A DNA stretch of 64,000 nt from Symbiodinium natans (Eukaryota > Sar > Dinophyceae > Suessiales > Symbiodiniaceae), in NCBI GenBank assembly GCA_905221605.1, contig CAJNDS010000668.1:493555-557554 (forward strand), given 5' to 3'. The notes beneath the pieces were generated by a model. The model was given only the letters and a program-made list of their open reading frames with translations. It was not told the origin of the DNA and searched no databases. The stretch's first letter is position 1, and each line of letters starts with the position of its first letter. Of this stretch, positions 44,330-55,600 are shown piece by piece. Made by a program: the position numbers and the translations under genes.

Positions 44330-44407
44330 GAAACCAGCTGCGACTGTGGATTATCAAGGCCAAGCAAGACTGGGAGGAGAGGAAAGGATGCTCGGACGGA
44401 GGATCTG
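44330..44407 (+). CDS. exon candidate, frame uncertain
   Basis: Acceptor GCTGAG|GAAACC and donor CTG|GTTTAGGG. Frames read QLRLWIIKAKQDWEERKG, KPAATVDYQGQARLGGEERM, or TSCDCGLSRPSKTGRRGKDA. CCCTAAA precedes and TTTAGGG follows. It is just upstream of the kinase domain. Confidence 0.45.
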
Positions 44408-44507
44408 GTTTAGGGTTTCGTCTGCGTGGCACAAGTTAGCTGATTTTCGACCATTCAGAAAGCCCTAAGCCCTAAACCCTAAACCCTAAACGCTAAACTC
44501 CGCGCAG

Positions 44508-44615
44508 AGCTCGGCAGAAATCGCTGCGCATTGGAAGCATGTGCAGTTTAACCCAAGGCCATCGCGGCGAAACCAACGAGCAAGAGCCCTCGGCCTGGCT
44601 TTACACGCATAGCAG
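44508..44615 (+). CDS. exon candidate adjoining the kinase domain
   Basis: Acceptor CGCGCAG|AGC. With a GC donor at GGAA|GCATGT (44536) it reads SSAEIAAHWK and joins in phase to YYIASIGE. With the donor AGCAG|GTTTAGGG (44615) another frame also joins in phase (ending SAWLYTHSR). The choice cannot be made by eye. Confidence 0.45.
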
Positions 44616-44780
44616 GTTTAGGGTTTGGGGGTTTAGGGGTCTAGGGGTCTTGGGATTTAGGGGGTTAGGGGTTTAGGGGTTCAGGGGTTTAGGCGTTTAG
44701 GGGTGTTTTAGGGGTTTAGGGTCTAGGGGTTTAGGGGTTTGGGGGTTTAGGGGGTTCGGGGGTTAGGGTTTAGGGTCAAG
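44616..44780. repeat. 8-bp variant array TTTAGGGG
   Basis: About 18 units of TTTAGGGG and near variants (TCTAGGGG, TTCAGGGG). It is the mirror of the CCCCTAAA array at 17496-17645. It fills the front of the intron before the first certain kinase exon. Confidence 0.9.
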
Positions 44781-44857
44781 GCTCGTTTGTTGAATCGCCT
44801 AGGGTTATGCCCATAAATGCGGAACCTTCCAAGGGCACGATTCCCGTTGCTTCTAAG

Positions 44858-44925
44858 GTACTACATTGCTTCCATCGGCGAGACGCTTGGGCCCAACCGT
44901 GACTACCAGGCAGAGGCCAACATCG
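44858..44925 (+). CDS. PRPF4B: PRP4-like kinase exon: pre-kinase YYIASIGETLG segment
   Basis: First exon that aligns confidently to PRP4 family proteins. It encodes YYIASIGETLG followed by PNRDYQAEANI, the counterpart of the conserved YYRxxIGExL segment just before the Gly loop. The acceptor is TCTAAG|G. The donor is G|GAGTC, a GA donor, because only this choice joins in frame to the next exon and gives NIGKGVFS with a single glycine. Confidence 0.85.
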
Positions 44926-47900
44926 GAGTCTTGGCGCCCAGACATTTGGAGCCTCAAAGTACGTCAAGAAGTAGCCCAAACCCCCAAAAGGGCCACTTCG
45001 TTCAAGCTATACTCCCCATCTAAGGGGTATTGTATTGTCCAGTGGGGTTAAAGGGCCAGCCTATAGTTGCTCCTCCACTCCTTTCACAGCTACAGGTTTG
45101 GGGTTTAGGGTTAAACCCTAAACCTGAAACCCTAAACCCTTTCTCTGCACTTCGGTCTTCTTTGGGAGCTCGATCCTTGATGAGACCATTTCCTTCGAGT
45201 TAAGGGTTGTTGGCATGTCCTGGCCATCCAATGGCAGCACCAAGGAAAAGGCGTCTTCTCCAGCGTGTTCCGCTGCAAGTGCTTCTGCGGAGGTAAAGTC
45301 GCTTTTTTGGGGAGCTGCACGATGTACTAGAGTATTGAGTCTTCTAAATTATGTTTACTTTAAATGGGATTTTCATAAAATTGATATTTTCCCTGTTGTT
45401 GATGATGATTCACTACTAAGCAGAATTTTGTTCACGACTCCGACTGCCAATTGTATGGTTCGTATTACCTGGCATGAGATCTGGCCGAGTGACTTGTCAG
45501 CGTCAAGTCGTTGCTCCGTGGTGCCCAGGCATGTGGGGACGAAGACTGACGTCGCCCTGAAGTTTGTGCGGTACCCTGCCTTATGGTCATATGGGAGTCT
45601 CCGATATTAGGGGTACCTTATTGGGGTCCTTCTTCTCAGGGACTACTACTATTTGGGGGGGGGGTCTATCATAGGGGTCCCTTATTGTCGCAAACTCCCA
45701 CGTATCATAGCATAGCCTGATTGTAAACCCAGAACTGCTGAAGCCTTAGCCTAAGCAGGCTTTGGCCGGTGGCTAAGGCTCTGATACGCCTGAAAGGTGA
45801 AGGGTGACGTGGGGGCTCGGGTATCGGGTGTCAAGGAAATATTTATACAGTGGTCTGCACATGGGTAGTTCCCTAAATTAGGGTCCTGTTTCTAGCAAGG
45901 TCCCCTTAAAACGAAGGACCCCCCAAAAAAACTTATTTTAGAGAACTACCCCTAAATAGACAAGGGTTGTTTAGGGGCAATGCAGACTTCGCAATCCGTT
46001 GGCGCAAGAACTTGGTGTGGGGCTTGACAGGAAGAGTGTGCACTTGGAGGTTAATGCGAAGTCAAACGTAGGGTTTTAAGTACCCTAAATCGGGTAACAA
46101 GTATACTTACTATACTTAGAACCCCTACGTATAACTACCCATGAACCTCCATGAACTTCCAAGTAGGCTTGGAGAGCTTCGTGCATTGATGGTTTCATGA
46201 GATTTCAAGAGCGCGGCGAAGGTCTAACAAGATGATGCGGAAGGCGGCAGAGAAGGAGGCATGCTCCCAAACCCCCTCTAACTTGGGATCTTCCCCCTTG
46301 TACTAGCAGTCCTTCTTAGGGATTCTAGGGGGTACTAGAATCCCTATTAAATTATTGAGGACTGTTCGTAGAAGGGGCAGCATCCCAACCTATAACCGTT
46401 CTTTGTTTGAAAGGAACGCATGGGATATGTGTGGTTATCTTGGAATGTGGCTCCAAGACCCTGCACCCCGCAAAGCAGGTGGAGACTTATCGCAAGTTGG
46501 CCAAAGTCGCGGCAAAGGACAAACCCACCTGCCTCAAAGACCCCACTGCACCCTAAGTAAGGAATACTCCCTAAACCCTAAACCCTAAACCCTCAACCCT
46601 AAACCTTCAATCAATCATAGTGAGTGTGTATGGGTTAAGTTGTATTCCTTGGTTCAGGAGTTTTGGGGCTCTGGGTGGAACCTGCCCAGAAGCTATGGAG
46701 TTCAGGGTTCGACCATCAAGGGGTTTTTGGGGAATTCTTGCATCAGTGTAAGGGGAGTATGAGGGAATACTATGAAGAATCATTCCGAACCCTAAATTAT
46801 GGTTTTTGGGGCTCGACGAGTCCGGGCTTCCCTTTCGTTCGAAACCCTAAACCCTAAACCCTAAGCCCTAAACCTGTGAGGAGGATCACGAGGGTGCGCA
46901 GTACATTATGCTGCCACTTGGCTGCGTCCGTGCGCATTACCAGGTTTGGGGTGCTTTTGCGGGGGTCCTATGCAACGTGCGCGAGGGCATTCGCGAAGTC
47001 CGAGACTCCAGACACTCCGAGTTCTTTCCGATAGTCCGTGGTAGCTACCCCAAGAGAGAAATAAACATAGTATGTTGTTTTTGGTTCTAAGGCTGGTACA
47101 GCATCTACTTGCTATGAAGGAGCGTAGTCAAAGCATCCCACCATGAAAGTCCCGTCCCTGGAATGCCCAGACCACACCTTCGGGACCTTCTGGGCATACA
47201 TAATTTAAACCATAGAGGGCGGTCTTTTTTTCCTAAACCCTAACCCGAATATTCGGGGGAAGGATTGCAGGCTGAGCAAAGAGGCAGTAGTCAGTAGTAG
47301 GGGCAAAGAGCCCCAAGGACAAGAGCTCTATCAGCCCAAATTCCGAACCCTGTCTGTAGAGCATCGAAATCCGAGGCTTTCTAGTCCAAATAATTAAACA
47401 ACAAGTAACCCCTAGACCCTAAACCTTGAACCTAAACCCTGAACCCGAACCCCCCCCCCGTAAGATAATTCAGCTGTAAACCCAAACCCTGCATAGGTTA
47501 ATTAGGGGGTTAGGGGGTTTAGGGTTTAGGGCCCTGCCTGCGCGCCCCTTGCTCGAGGCTCGCGCCTCCGGAGACGTTCGACCATCAGGGGCACTTGTGC
47601 CACCTCCTGCGAAAGATAATTCAGCTGCGAATGTGGTTTAGGGTTAAAAAGGCTTAGGGTTCAGGGCTTAGGGCTCCTAATCCAGAACCCTGACTATAGG
47701 AACTGCAGAATTGATTCCCCGCGAAAAACCGCCTGCATGTGGGGTTATCCAAGTTTGTGCACCCTTTTGGAGGCTTGGGGTTCAGGCTTAAGGTCTACAT
47801 CATCGCAAGTCTAAGAATGGCCCTTTTATGTTGACCGAACGATGTGAATTTCGGGGGTTGTTCAGAGTAGCCGTTTCTGTTCCTAAAAGTGTGCTGAGAA

Positions 47901-50900
47901 GGTCGGGCCAGGAAGGGGGAAGACAAGAGGGGGGAAGTGGGGGGCGGGGCGGGGTTAGTTCAACGCCATGACGAGTATCCTTGCTCAGCTGTTCTTTTTC
48001 GGAGTGCCAATGAGCCTCTGCTGGGATTCCCCAGAGAGCCCGGGACCCTTTAGCCAAGGAATTTGCCGTAAACTATATATATATATATGTAGATAGGGAT
48101 ATGGCGTAAACTATATAATATATATATATATGTAGATAGGGATGTTTCCCTGTATGCTAACAATCCTTAATGGGGATTATAGTGTCCCCTAGTAGAATCC
48201 CTATTAAGGCATGTTAGTAGAAGGGGGGACATCCCTTTTACGTGTAGGGATCGGTATTGTGATCTAAGGTAGGCTCCTTAATTTAAGGGGTATTGGGCTC
48301 CTTGGGTCTTGGTTGTGGATGCCCTAAACCCTAAACCCTAAACCCTAAACCCCTACAGTAAAAACCCTAAATTTGGATGGTAAGGTGCCTGGTCTTCGAT
48401 CTGCTTAAGTGCGATCTGCGGACGGCTCTGACCAAGACACCTGGCTCAGACCGGTCCCTCAGTCAAGAATCCCTAAACCCCCTAAACCCTAAACCCTAAA
48501 AGCATCCCTAAACCCTAAACCCTAATATTCAAGGCTCCTTCCATGGTTGAGGCTCCCTTACATATACCCTGCTTTCTAGCCCTGAACCTTAAGCCATAAA
48601 GTTACCAAAAAAATGGCTGCCCTTACTTTATTCGCTGTCTAAAGTCGAAGCACCTATTGGATCGTGTAGCCCTAAACCCTAACCCTAAACCCTTGAGCCC
48701 TGAGCCCTACAAGGACCCAGGAAGCCCAATAAGGGTTTACTTGGAAGCCCTTTTGCCTTTGTAAGTTTACTTAGTATCGCCTAGAATAGTCCCCATAGCC
48801 CAACTTATCGACCTACCTACTAAGTCAAAACAGCTTCCGCGTAGGGTTTAGGGTTGAATTCTTAGGACAAGCAAGCGTACCTAACACGGCATATCGGGAG
48901 AATAGGTAATATGTTAACTTGAGGTGTGCAGTAGGATTCAGGGTCCAGGGCGTACATGCTTAGGATGGGCTCGCGCGGGACCATTTGAGCTCAGGTACGG
49001 ACAAGGGAAGGGCCTTCCGTTGCAGACGGTCGCACAATACGCCAGGCCTGTTGGGACAAGATTTTGCCGGCTTGTGTGTTCCTATCGCCCCCTTAGGTTT
49101 AAGTTTTATTTGTATTTGTATAAAGCCCAAGAAAACATTCACCATATATTTTGGAAGGTTCTAAGGGGAGTATAGACATGAAGTCTAATTCAATGTTTCT
49201 TGAGAGCAAGTTGCGCAGGCAATTGTTCCTGGCCCTGCGGTGCCTGCGGAAAATAAAGCTGATTCATGGCCTGGCGCCTACAAGTGTGAGTGTTTAGGGT
49301 TTTGGGTTAGGGTTTAGGGTTTTGGGCTTCGGGCTTAGAGTTTGGGATTCTCCCCCTTATGCGAACAGTCCTTAGTCGGGATTATAGCGCCCCCCCTACC
49401 CCCCGCGATTATAATCCCTATTGAGGACTGTTAGTATATGGGGGAGCATCCCGAGTGATTGTGCATGTCCGGCTTGGTGGTGCGATATTTTTATGTGCAG
49501 ACGTGGACGAAGTGCATGCTTAGAAGCCCCAGCAGATCTGGATGATACTCCCTGAGCCCTAAACCTTAAACCCTAGAGCACTAACAGGCTGCACGAAGGA
49601 GTAGTCGGAGCTTCCGCCAACCTCAAGCGTGTCGCTGAGAGATTGCCATCTGCACGTCTTGCAGAGGGTTGGAGAGTTGCCCATGAAATTCCTTACCAGG
49701 TATCGATTTAGGATAATTGTTAATTTCCCTTATTGTTTAGTATGGAGCCCTGTTTCTAAAAACTTCCAGGGGCTGTTGAAGTCAACACCTAGCTAAGCAC
49801 TTAGTTCTCAAGTCGTCATGAGCCCCCACTCTCTGCAGATCTCTGCAGCGCGTGGACGATGGGTTCTTCAGATATCGTTGTTTCAGTTCTATTTTGGGGC
49901 ACCCTTTGGCTACCGTGCTTGGTGACCTCGGCACACCTCACGGCATCTGAGGCGACTTGAAACCCGACAATGCCGCCCGGCGTGTTTCTGGCGTTGCCAT
50001 GTGTTTTGCGGTGCGTTTGGTGTTTCAGCGCACGTCCAACACTCCACTGACAGGGTTCAAAGTTTAGGCTTGAGAGCTCTTCGCCAAGAGCGTCTGATTT
50101 CAGAGGGCGCAGGACAGCCACTCATGAAGGGGATGTGAGAGACATGCTTCATGTTAGGTGCTCATAACGCTGAGCAAGACGGAGATCAAGCTGTGCGACT
50201 TTGGATCAGCCATGGACGTGGGCGAGGCACGCAGCAGAGAGTGTCACAAGTCATGCAGCCCACCGTGCAAAGGCACGTAGGCACGATGCCCAAACAGCCG
50301 TCCCTCGTGGAAACAGGTTTTTGTATGAGCGCCTCGGCGTGCGTCTCCCAGAGAACGTTAGACACTGCAGTTGAGGCTTGAGCGACGAAAGCAGACCCCA
50401 ACCCCACAACAGGGCTAACATGGGATATTGAACATACCTTGCCTAAGCGGCGGAGAGGCGGTGAAGACACCGTATCTGCAGCCCCGCTTCTATCGAGCGC
50501 CAGAGGTTATTCTCGGCAGTGGGCGGCGTGGCTGAACACATATGTTTCTGTACATAGAATATTTCGTATATACAATCTAACATAACGCAGTATGAGAAGA
50601 ATATATATGTATATATATATATATATATGTATACACGTATTATAACAGAATAAACAAGAATAGAATAAGATTGTATAGAATAGAATAGAATAATACATAC
50701 ACATATATACTATTGCGGGTGGTTTTAGGATTCTAGGTTTTTTTGGGTTTGGGGTTTTAGAGTTTTGGGTTTGGGGTTTTAGGGTTTTGGGTTTTTGGGG
50801 TGGTTTTAGTGGTTCTAGGGTTTTAGGGTTTGAGGGTTGTAGGGTTTTAGGGTTAAGGATGAATCAAGGTTGCGACTTGGATGGTGCCCTTGGAACCCAA

Positions 50901-52430
50901 ACAGCCCAGCACGCTCTGATTAAGGAGGTTTACGGTTTAGGGTTTAGGGTTTAGGGTGTAGGTTTAGGGTTTGAGTACGCCTTACATCAATGGACCCCCG
51001 GATGTTGGGATGTTGCCCCTTCTACTAACCGTCCTTAATAGGTATTCTAGTAGCCCCAGGATAATCCCTAAAGGATTGTTGGTAGAAGGGGCCTGGTTTA
51101 AGCCAGATTTTCCTAAGGGGCCTGGTTTAAGCCAGGATTTCCTTAAGTATAACTGAGGAGGCTCTTGGCCCCAAAACCTGAACCTGGAGAGCTTCGTATG
51201 GCTGGTCCCTTAACATTGTTTAGAGGGATCTGAAGTATGGGCCCTTATTATGAATAGCATATTTAAGGGTTATATAACAAGGAGCCCAAGTCAAGGGACC
51301 ATAATTACTTAGAACCCTAAACCCTAAAAAAAGACTAAACGTTTAACCCGAAACCCTACACAAAAAACTAGTCCCCAAACCCTAAACCCTAGAAATTGTG
51401 TGGGAATTCCAGGTATCACACACAGATCCTGAACCCTAAACCCTAAACCCTAAACCCTAAACCCTAGACAGGTATGACACGCAGATCGACCTCTGGAGTT
51501 CGGGCGTCACCCTCTTCGAGTTGAGCTGCACCCTGGCCGCCACCGCGTCGCTGGGGTTTGGGTGTAGAAGGGTTTCGGGTTTAGGGTTTAGGGTTTAGGG
51601 CTTCGGGTTCAGGATTTAGGATTTAGGGTTTAGGGTTTCGGGTTTCGGGTTTAGGGTTCAGGATTTAGGGCTTGGGGTTTAGGGTTCAGGAATTAGGGTT
51701 TAGGGTTTAGGGTTTCGAGTTTTAGGTTTTAGGGTTTAGGGTTTAGGAACCTAGAGAGCCCACTGCTCCTCAAATTTGAGAGTTATATATACCGTAAACT
51801 ATAGGGGGACCCTCAGTATGAGTTTAAGGTAGACTCCTGAATTAAAGGATATTTTGGTGGCTCTTCTGATAAGCCTGTGCTGGGGCAGTCTCTGGCAAAG
51901 CAAACCTGAAAGGGGCCCGGCTGCCAGGGGTTTGAGTCCTGCCTCAGAGGCTGTGCCCAGTTAAACCATACCGGGATCCTTAGTATGATTCAATAACCCT
52001 AAACCCTAAACCCCTTAATGAAGGGGTCTTGGGCTCTTTGTGTAACCACCCCAAAGCCGGATTGGAGAGAACGCAGCCACTGAGGTCATGCCTCGAGGGC
52101 TGGGTTTAGGGTTTAGGGTTTAGGATTTAGGGTTTACGGTTTAGGGTTTAGGGTTTCGGGTTTCGGGTTCAGGGTTCGGGGTTTAGGGTTTGGGGTTTGG
52201 GATTTGGGGTTCGGTTTGGATGGATTTAGCTTGGGAGCTCTGGGTTTGGGTCGAGAGTTTGTTTCCTGAGCCCGCAAAGACCCGAAGAGCATGTTGCAGA
52301 TGGGGTTTAGGGTTAAGGGTTTCTCCGTTGCTGCATCAATCTGTGTCTAAGCATGTGCATATACTGATGAGATGCCTTCTCAGCTGTCTAACTGCTGATT
52401 TCTATTTTGCATTCAATCCTTGTACATATG

Positions 52431-52467
<37 letters not shown>

Positions 52468-52589
52468 ACGTATACATATACATATACATATACATATATG
52501 CTTTGTATGTACACATTCTCTATATATATATATATGTATAGATATAGTCTTTCTTTGTTTGTGTTTTCTGTATATAAATAAAGTCTTAG

Positions 52590-52663
<74 letters not shown>

Positions 52664-55600
52664 CTCTCTAAAATTAGTATGCCAGCAGGCGGCAAGATCC
52701 TTTTCACGGGGAAGTCGAACAACTCGATGGTGCGGCAGATGCTGGAGGCGAAGCTCTTAAACTTGGAGTTGCAAGGGAGTCAAAAACCCTAACCCTAAAC
52801 TCTAAACCCTAAACCCTTAAACCCTAAAACCTAAACCCTAAAAAAGACCTTACCTATGGCAGCAGGTACACCTTTCTTCTGTTCATGCAGGGTTCTCGTT
52901 CAGCCTCGCGGCCGCTTCTCGTGTGGTTTCCGTGGGTCCGCTAAGCTTTTGTGGGTTTTGGTGGGTATCCCTTAGGGTTTAGGGTTTAGGGTCTAGGGTT
53001 TAGGGTCCTGCGTCAGAGCTTCAAGGGAAGCGCCCTGTACCTTCGCTCAAAGGAGCGTGGTTTGGGCAGGTAAGAGTCCCTTTGAAATCAGGGTCAATTC
53101 AGCAGAGGCAAACCCTTCAGAATTTCGTTGAATCTGTGTCTAGTTGCGAACTTCGGGCTCAAAGTTCTCAAGCTGCTACTGTAGCTTTGCTGCGGTGCCC
53201 CCAACCCGGCGCGCACCTCTGCGCCCTTCCGCCAGGTGTCTGGCGCCTTTCCGAAGCGACTGGCTACCAAAGGTGAGTTCCACGCGAAGCACTTCAATTC
53301 CGAAGGCCAGCCCGGTCCGTACTTCGCCTTCGCAAGTAGGCGATGCACAAGAACTGGCAAACTTTTGTGTATGCATTGGGGCAAGATGCAAGTCTGTGAC
53401 CATGTTCGTGTGTGTGAGGAAGGTATTGCGCATAGTTTGTGGCAAAGACAGCAGCAGGGACACAGGCACGGCTTCAAACCCAAAGCCCAAAACAGGTGAG
53501 TTCCTTCTTCATGATCCCACGTCCATCACTGGCATTCGACACTTGGACTTGAAACCGGAGGCAGCGTTTATAGAGCTTCCTTGAGGGTTTAGGGTTGGGT
53601 TCCAGGCTTAATCTCAAGCTGATGCCTTAAGCGTGACAGCAGCTTCTGGGTCTCTGCATGCCCTTTTTGAGTAGTTGCTTCTGAACCCCAAAAAATAGAC
53701 AATATTCTTCCTCATAAGGGAAATATGGGGACTATTGTTTTTTTGTTTGTATTCTTTGGGGTTCTTAAGCAAATGGTAGTTTTTGAGTAGGCAAAATCAG
53801 TGGCACCAAGGGCCCTGGTGGCGCTAGCTTGAGGGGAGGCTTCTGAGAAGAGGAGCCGATTTCAGGGTTGAAGCGTCATGCCACTTAGGGGACATCCTGC
53901 CCATGAAGCGGTACGAGAAGGTCCGCCAGCCAGACTCTAGGACGCGATTGAGAAGCGTTTCTTCAGGTGGAGTTCCTGGGCTAGACATCGCCATCTTGCT
54001 TCAGGTTGGTTAAGCCGAGGTAGCTGACGACAGGCGACGTCAGAGGCGCTGTGTTTAGGTCGTGGGAGGTGAAGCTCTACTTTGAAGATTCACGGAGAGA
54101 ATGCCGAAAAGCAGCAAGCCGACTATCTAGGCCGCCTATCTAGATCTCGAGGGAGCCCCCCCCCCCCCCCCCCCCCACCCGCCCCGCGCAATCCAAAGGA
54201 GAAAACCCGGTGCGCCATGGTTGATGTGGGCCCAGGTTCAGGTCCGATAAATACATCAAGCCTTACACACATTCATCTATTTTTTTATATCTAAACTTAC
54301 ACAGAAATACAAAAATTATGGTTTGGCTTGGTTTTTCTTGAGTGTGCACTGCGCGTGCGGCTGCAAGTCCAGTTGGTGGCAAGCCTTTGGCCCCGGAGCA
54401 GAAGCAACCCTAAACCCTAAACCCTAAACCCTAAACCCTAAACCCTATATAAACCCTAAACCCTTCAGTCACCCCGTAAGTTCAGAGGAGCCAACATCGC
54501 CAGATAGAGCAGTCAGAGCTCTGCATCAGGATGCGGAGTCGGTTGCACCCCTTCTTCGTTTCATAAACCCTAAATCTTAGACCCCGAACCCTGGTTTCGG
54601 GTTTTGGGGTTAGGGTTGAGGTTTACTTCCTCTCTGCCAAACCCTAAACATCTTTGGAAATCCGAGCCTTGCACCCTAAATCCCTAAACCAAGGTGGGCA
54701 ACATGCTGGACCAGGTGTTCAAGAACCCCCCGCCGAACTCGGCACCTCGCTTTATGCCTTGTGGCCTTTGTTTGCCAAGGCTTGCATGAAATCCTTCGCT
54801 TCTTTTGGGACATAACCATGGACCAAGTCCTACCCTTCAATGCTCCAAAGTCTATAGACATCAACCTTGCAGAGCTCACTGACTCCAGATTAGTCCCTAT
54901 GAACTCCTCTGCCCTGGGAGTTAGACGGATCAGATTAGTCAATATTTTCCAGGGGGTTTTAAAGGCCAACCTAGTAGAGTCTGTTGGCAAGTACAAGTTC
55001 AATGTGCATGTTCATATACATCTCTCTCTCTAAATAAAACCTATATATACATGTACACACACACACACATATATATATATGTATATATCTCTGTGTGTGT
55101 TTATATTTATATTTATATTTATTTATCTGTTCATTTTTTCGTTAATTTATACATATATATATATATATATTTATATTTATAGATAGACGTACACATACAT
55201 ACGTTTATGACAGAATGCATGCATACATAGTCATGGGCAGCACAGCCCTTGGCCCCCTTGCGAGCCGAGCTGAGGACCCGAAGACCCAGGAGCGGTTGAT
55301 GCCGCGGGTGGCGGACCTCGTCGCGAAACTGCTCGTCCTGGACCCGGCGGTGCCTTGGTTTGGGGTTTAGGGTTTGAGGTTTAGGTTTCGGGGTTCGGGT
55401 TTCGGGTTTAGGTTTTAGGGTTTAGGGTGGCTTAGGGAGGAGGGGGGGGGTTCGGGGTGAGGGTGTTAGGTTTGGTCTAGAGTTGGGGATTCGGGGCTTG
55501 AAATGCTAGGTAAGAGTTGTTCGGGATGCCTCCGGCTTTGAGGTTCATGGGTAGCTACAGGCGTTATATGTGCCCAAAATAGGGCTAAACAAAGGAAAGC

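Noticed and set aside
49533-49550. GCAGATCTG after an AG as the HADL catalytic loop exon
   Set aside because: It would give HADL but no KPDN follows. The segment at 49952 gives DLKPDN in phase with both neighbours.
52402-52792. Val-Cys and His-Thr repeat proteins
   Set aside because: Microsatellite translations within a kinase intron; only the last 62 nt (52686-52747) of the plus frame are a true exon.
53967-53984. 18-nt intron between two kinase pieces
   Set aside because: The 18 nt are in frame and open (GGVPGL), so 53909-54004 is taken as one exon.
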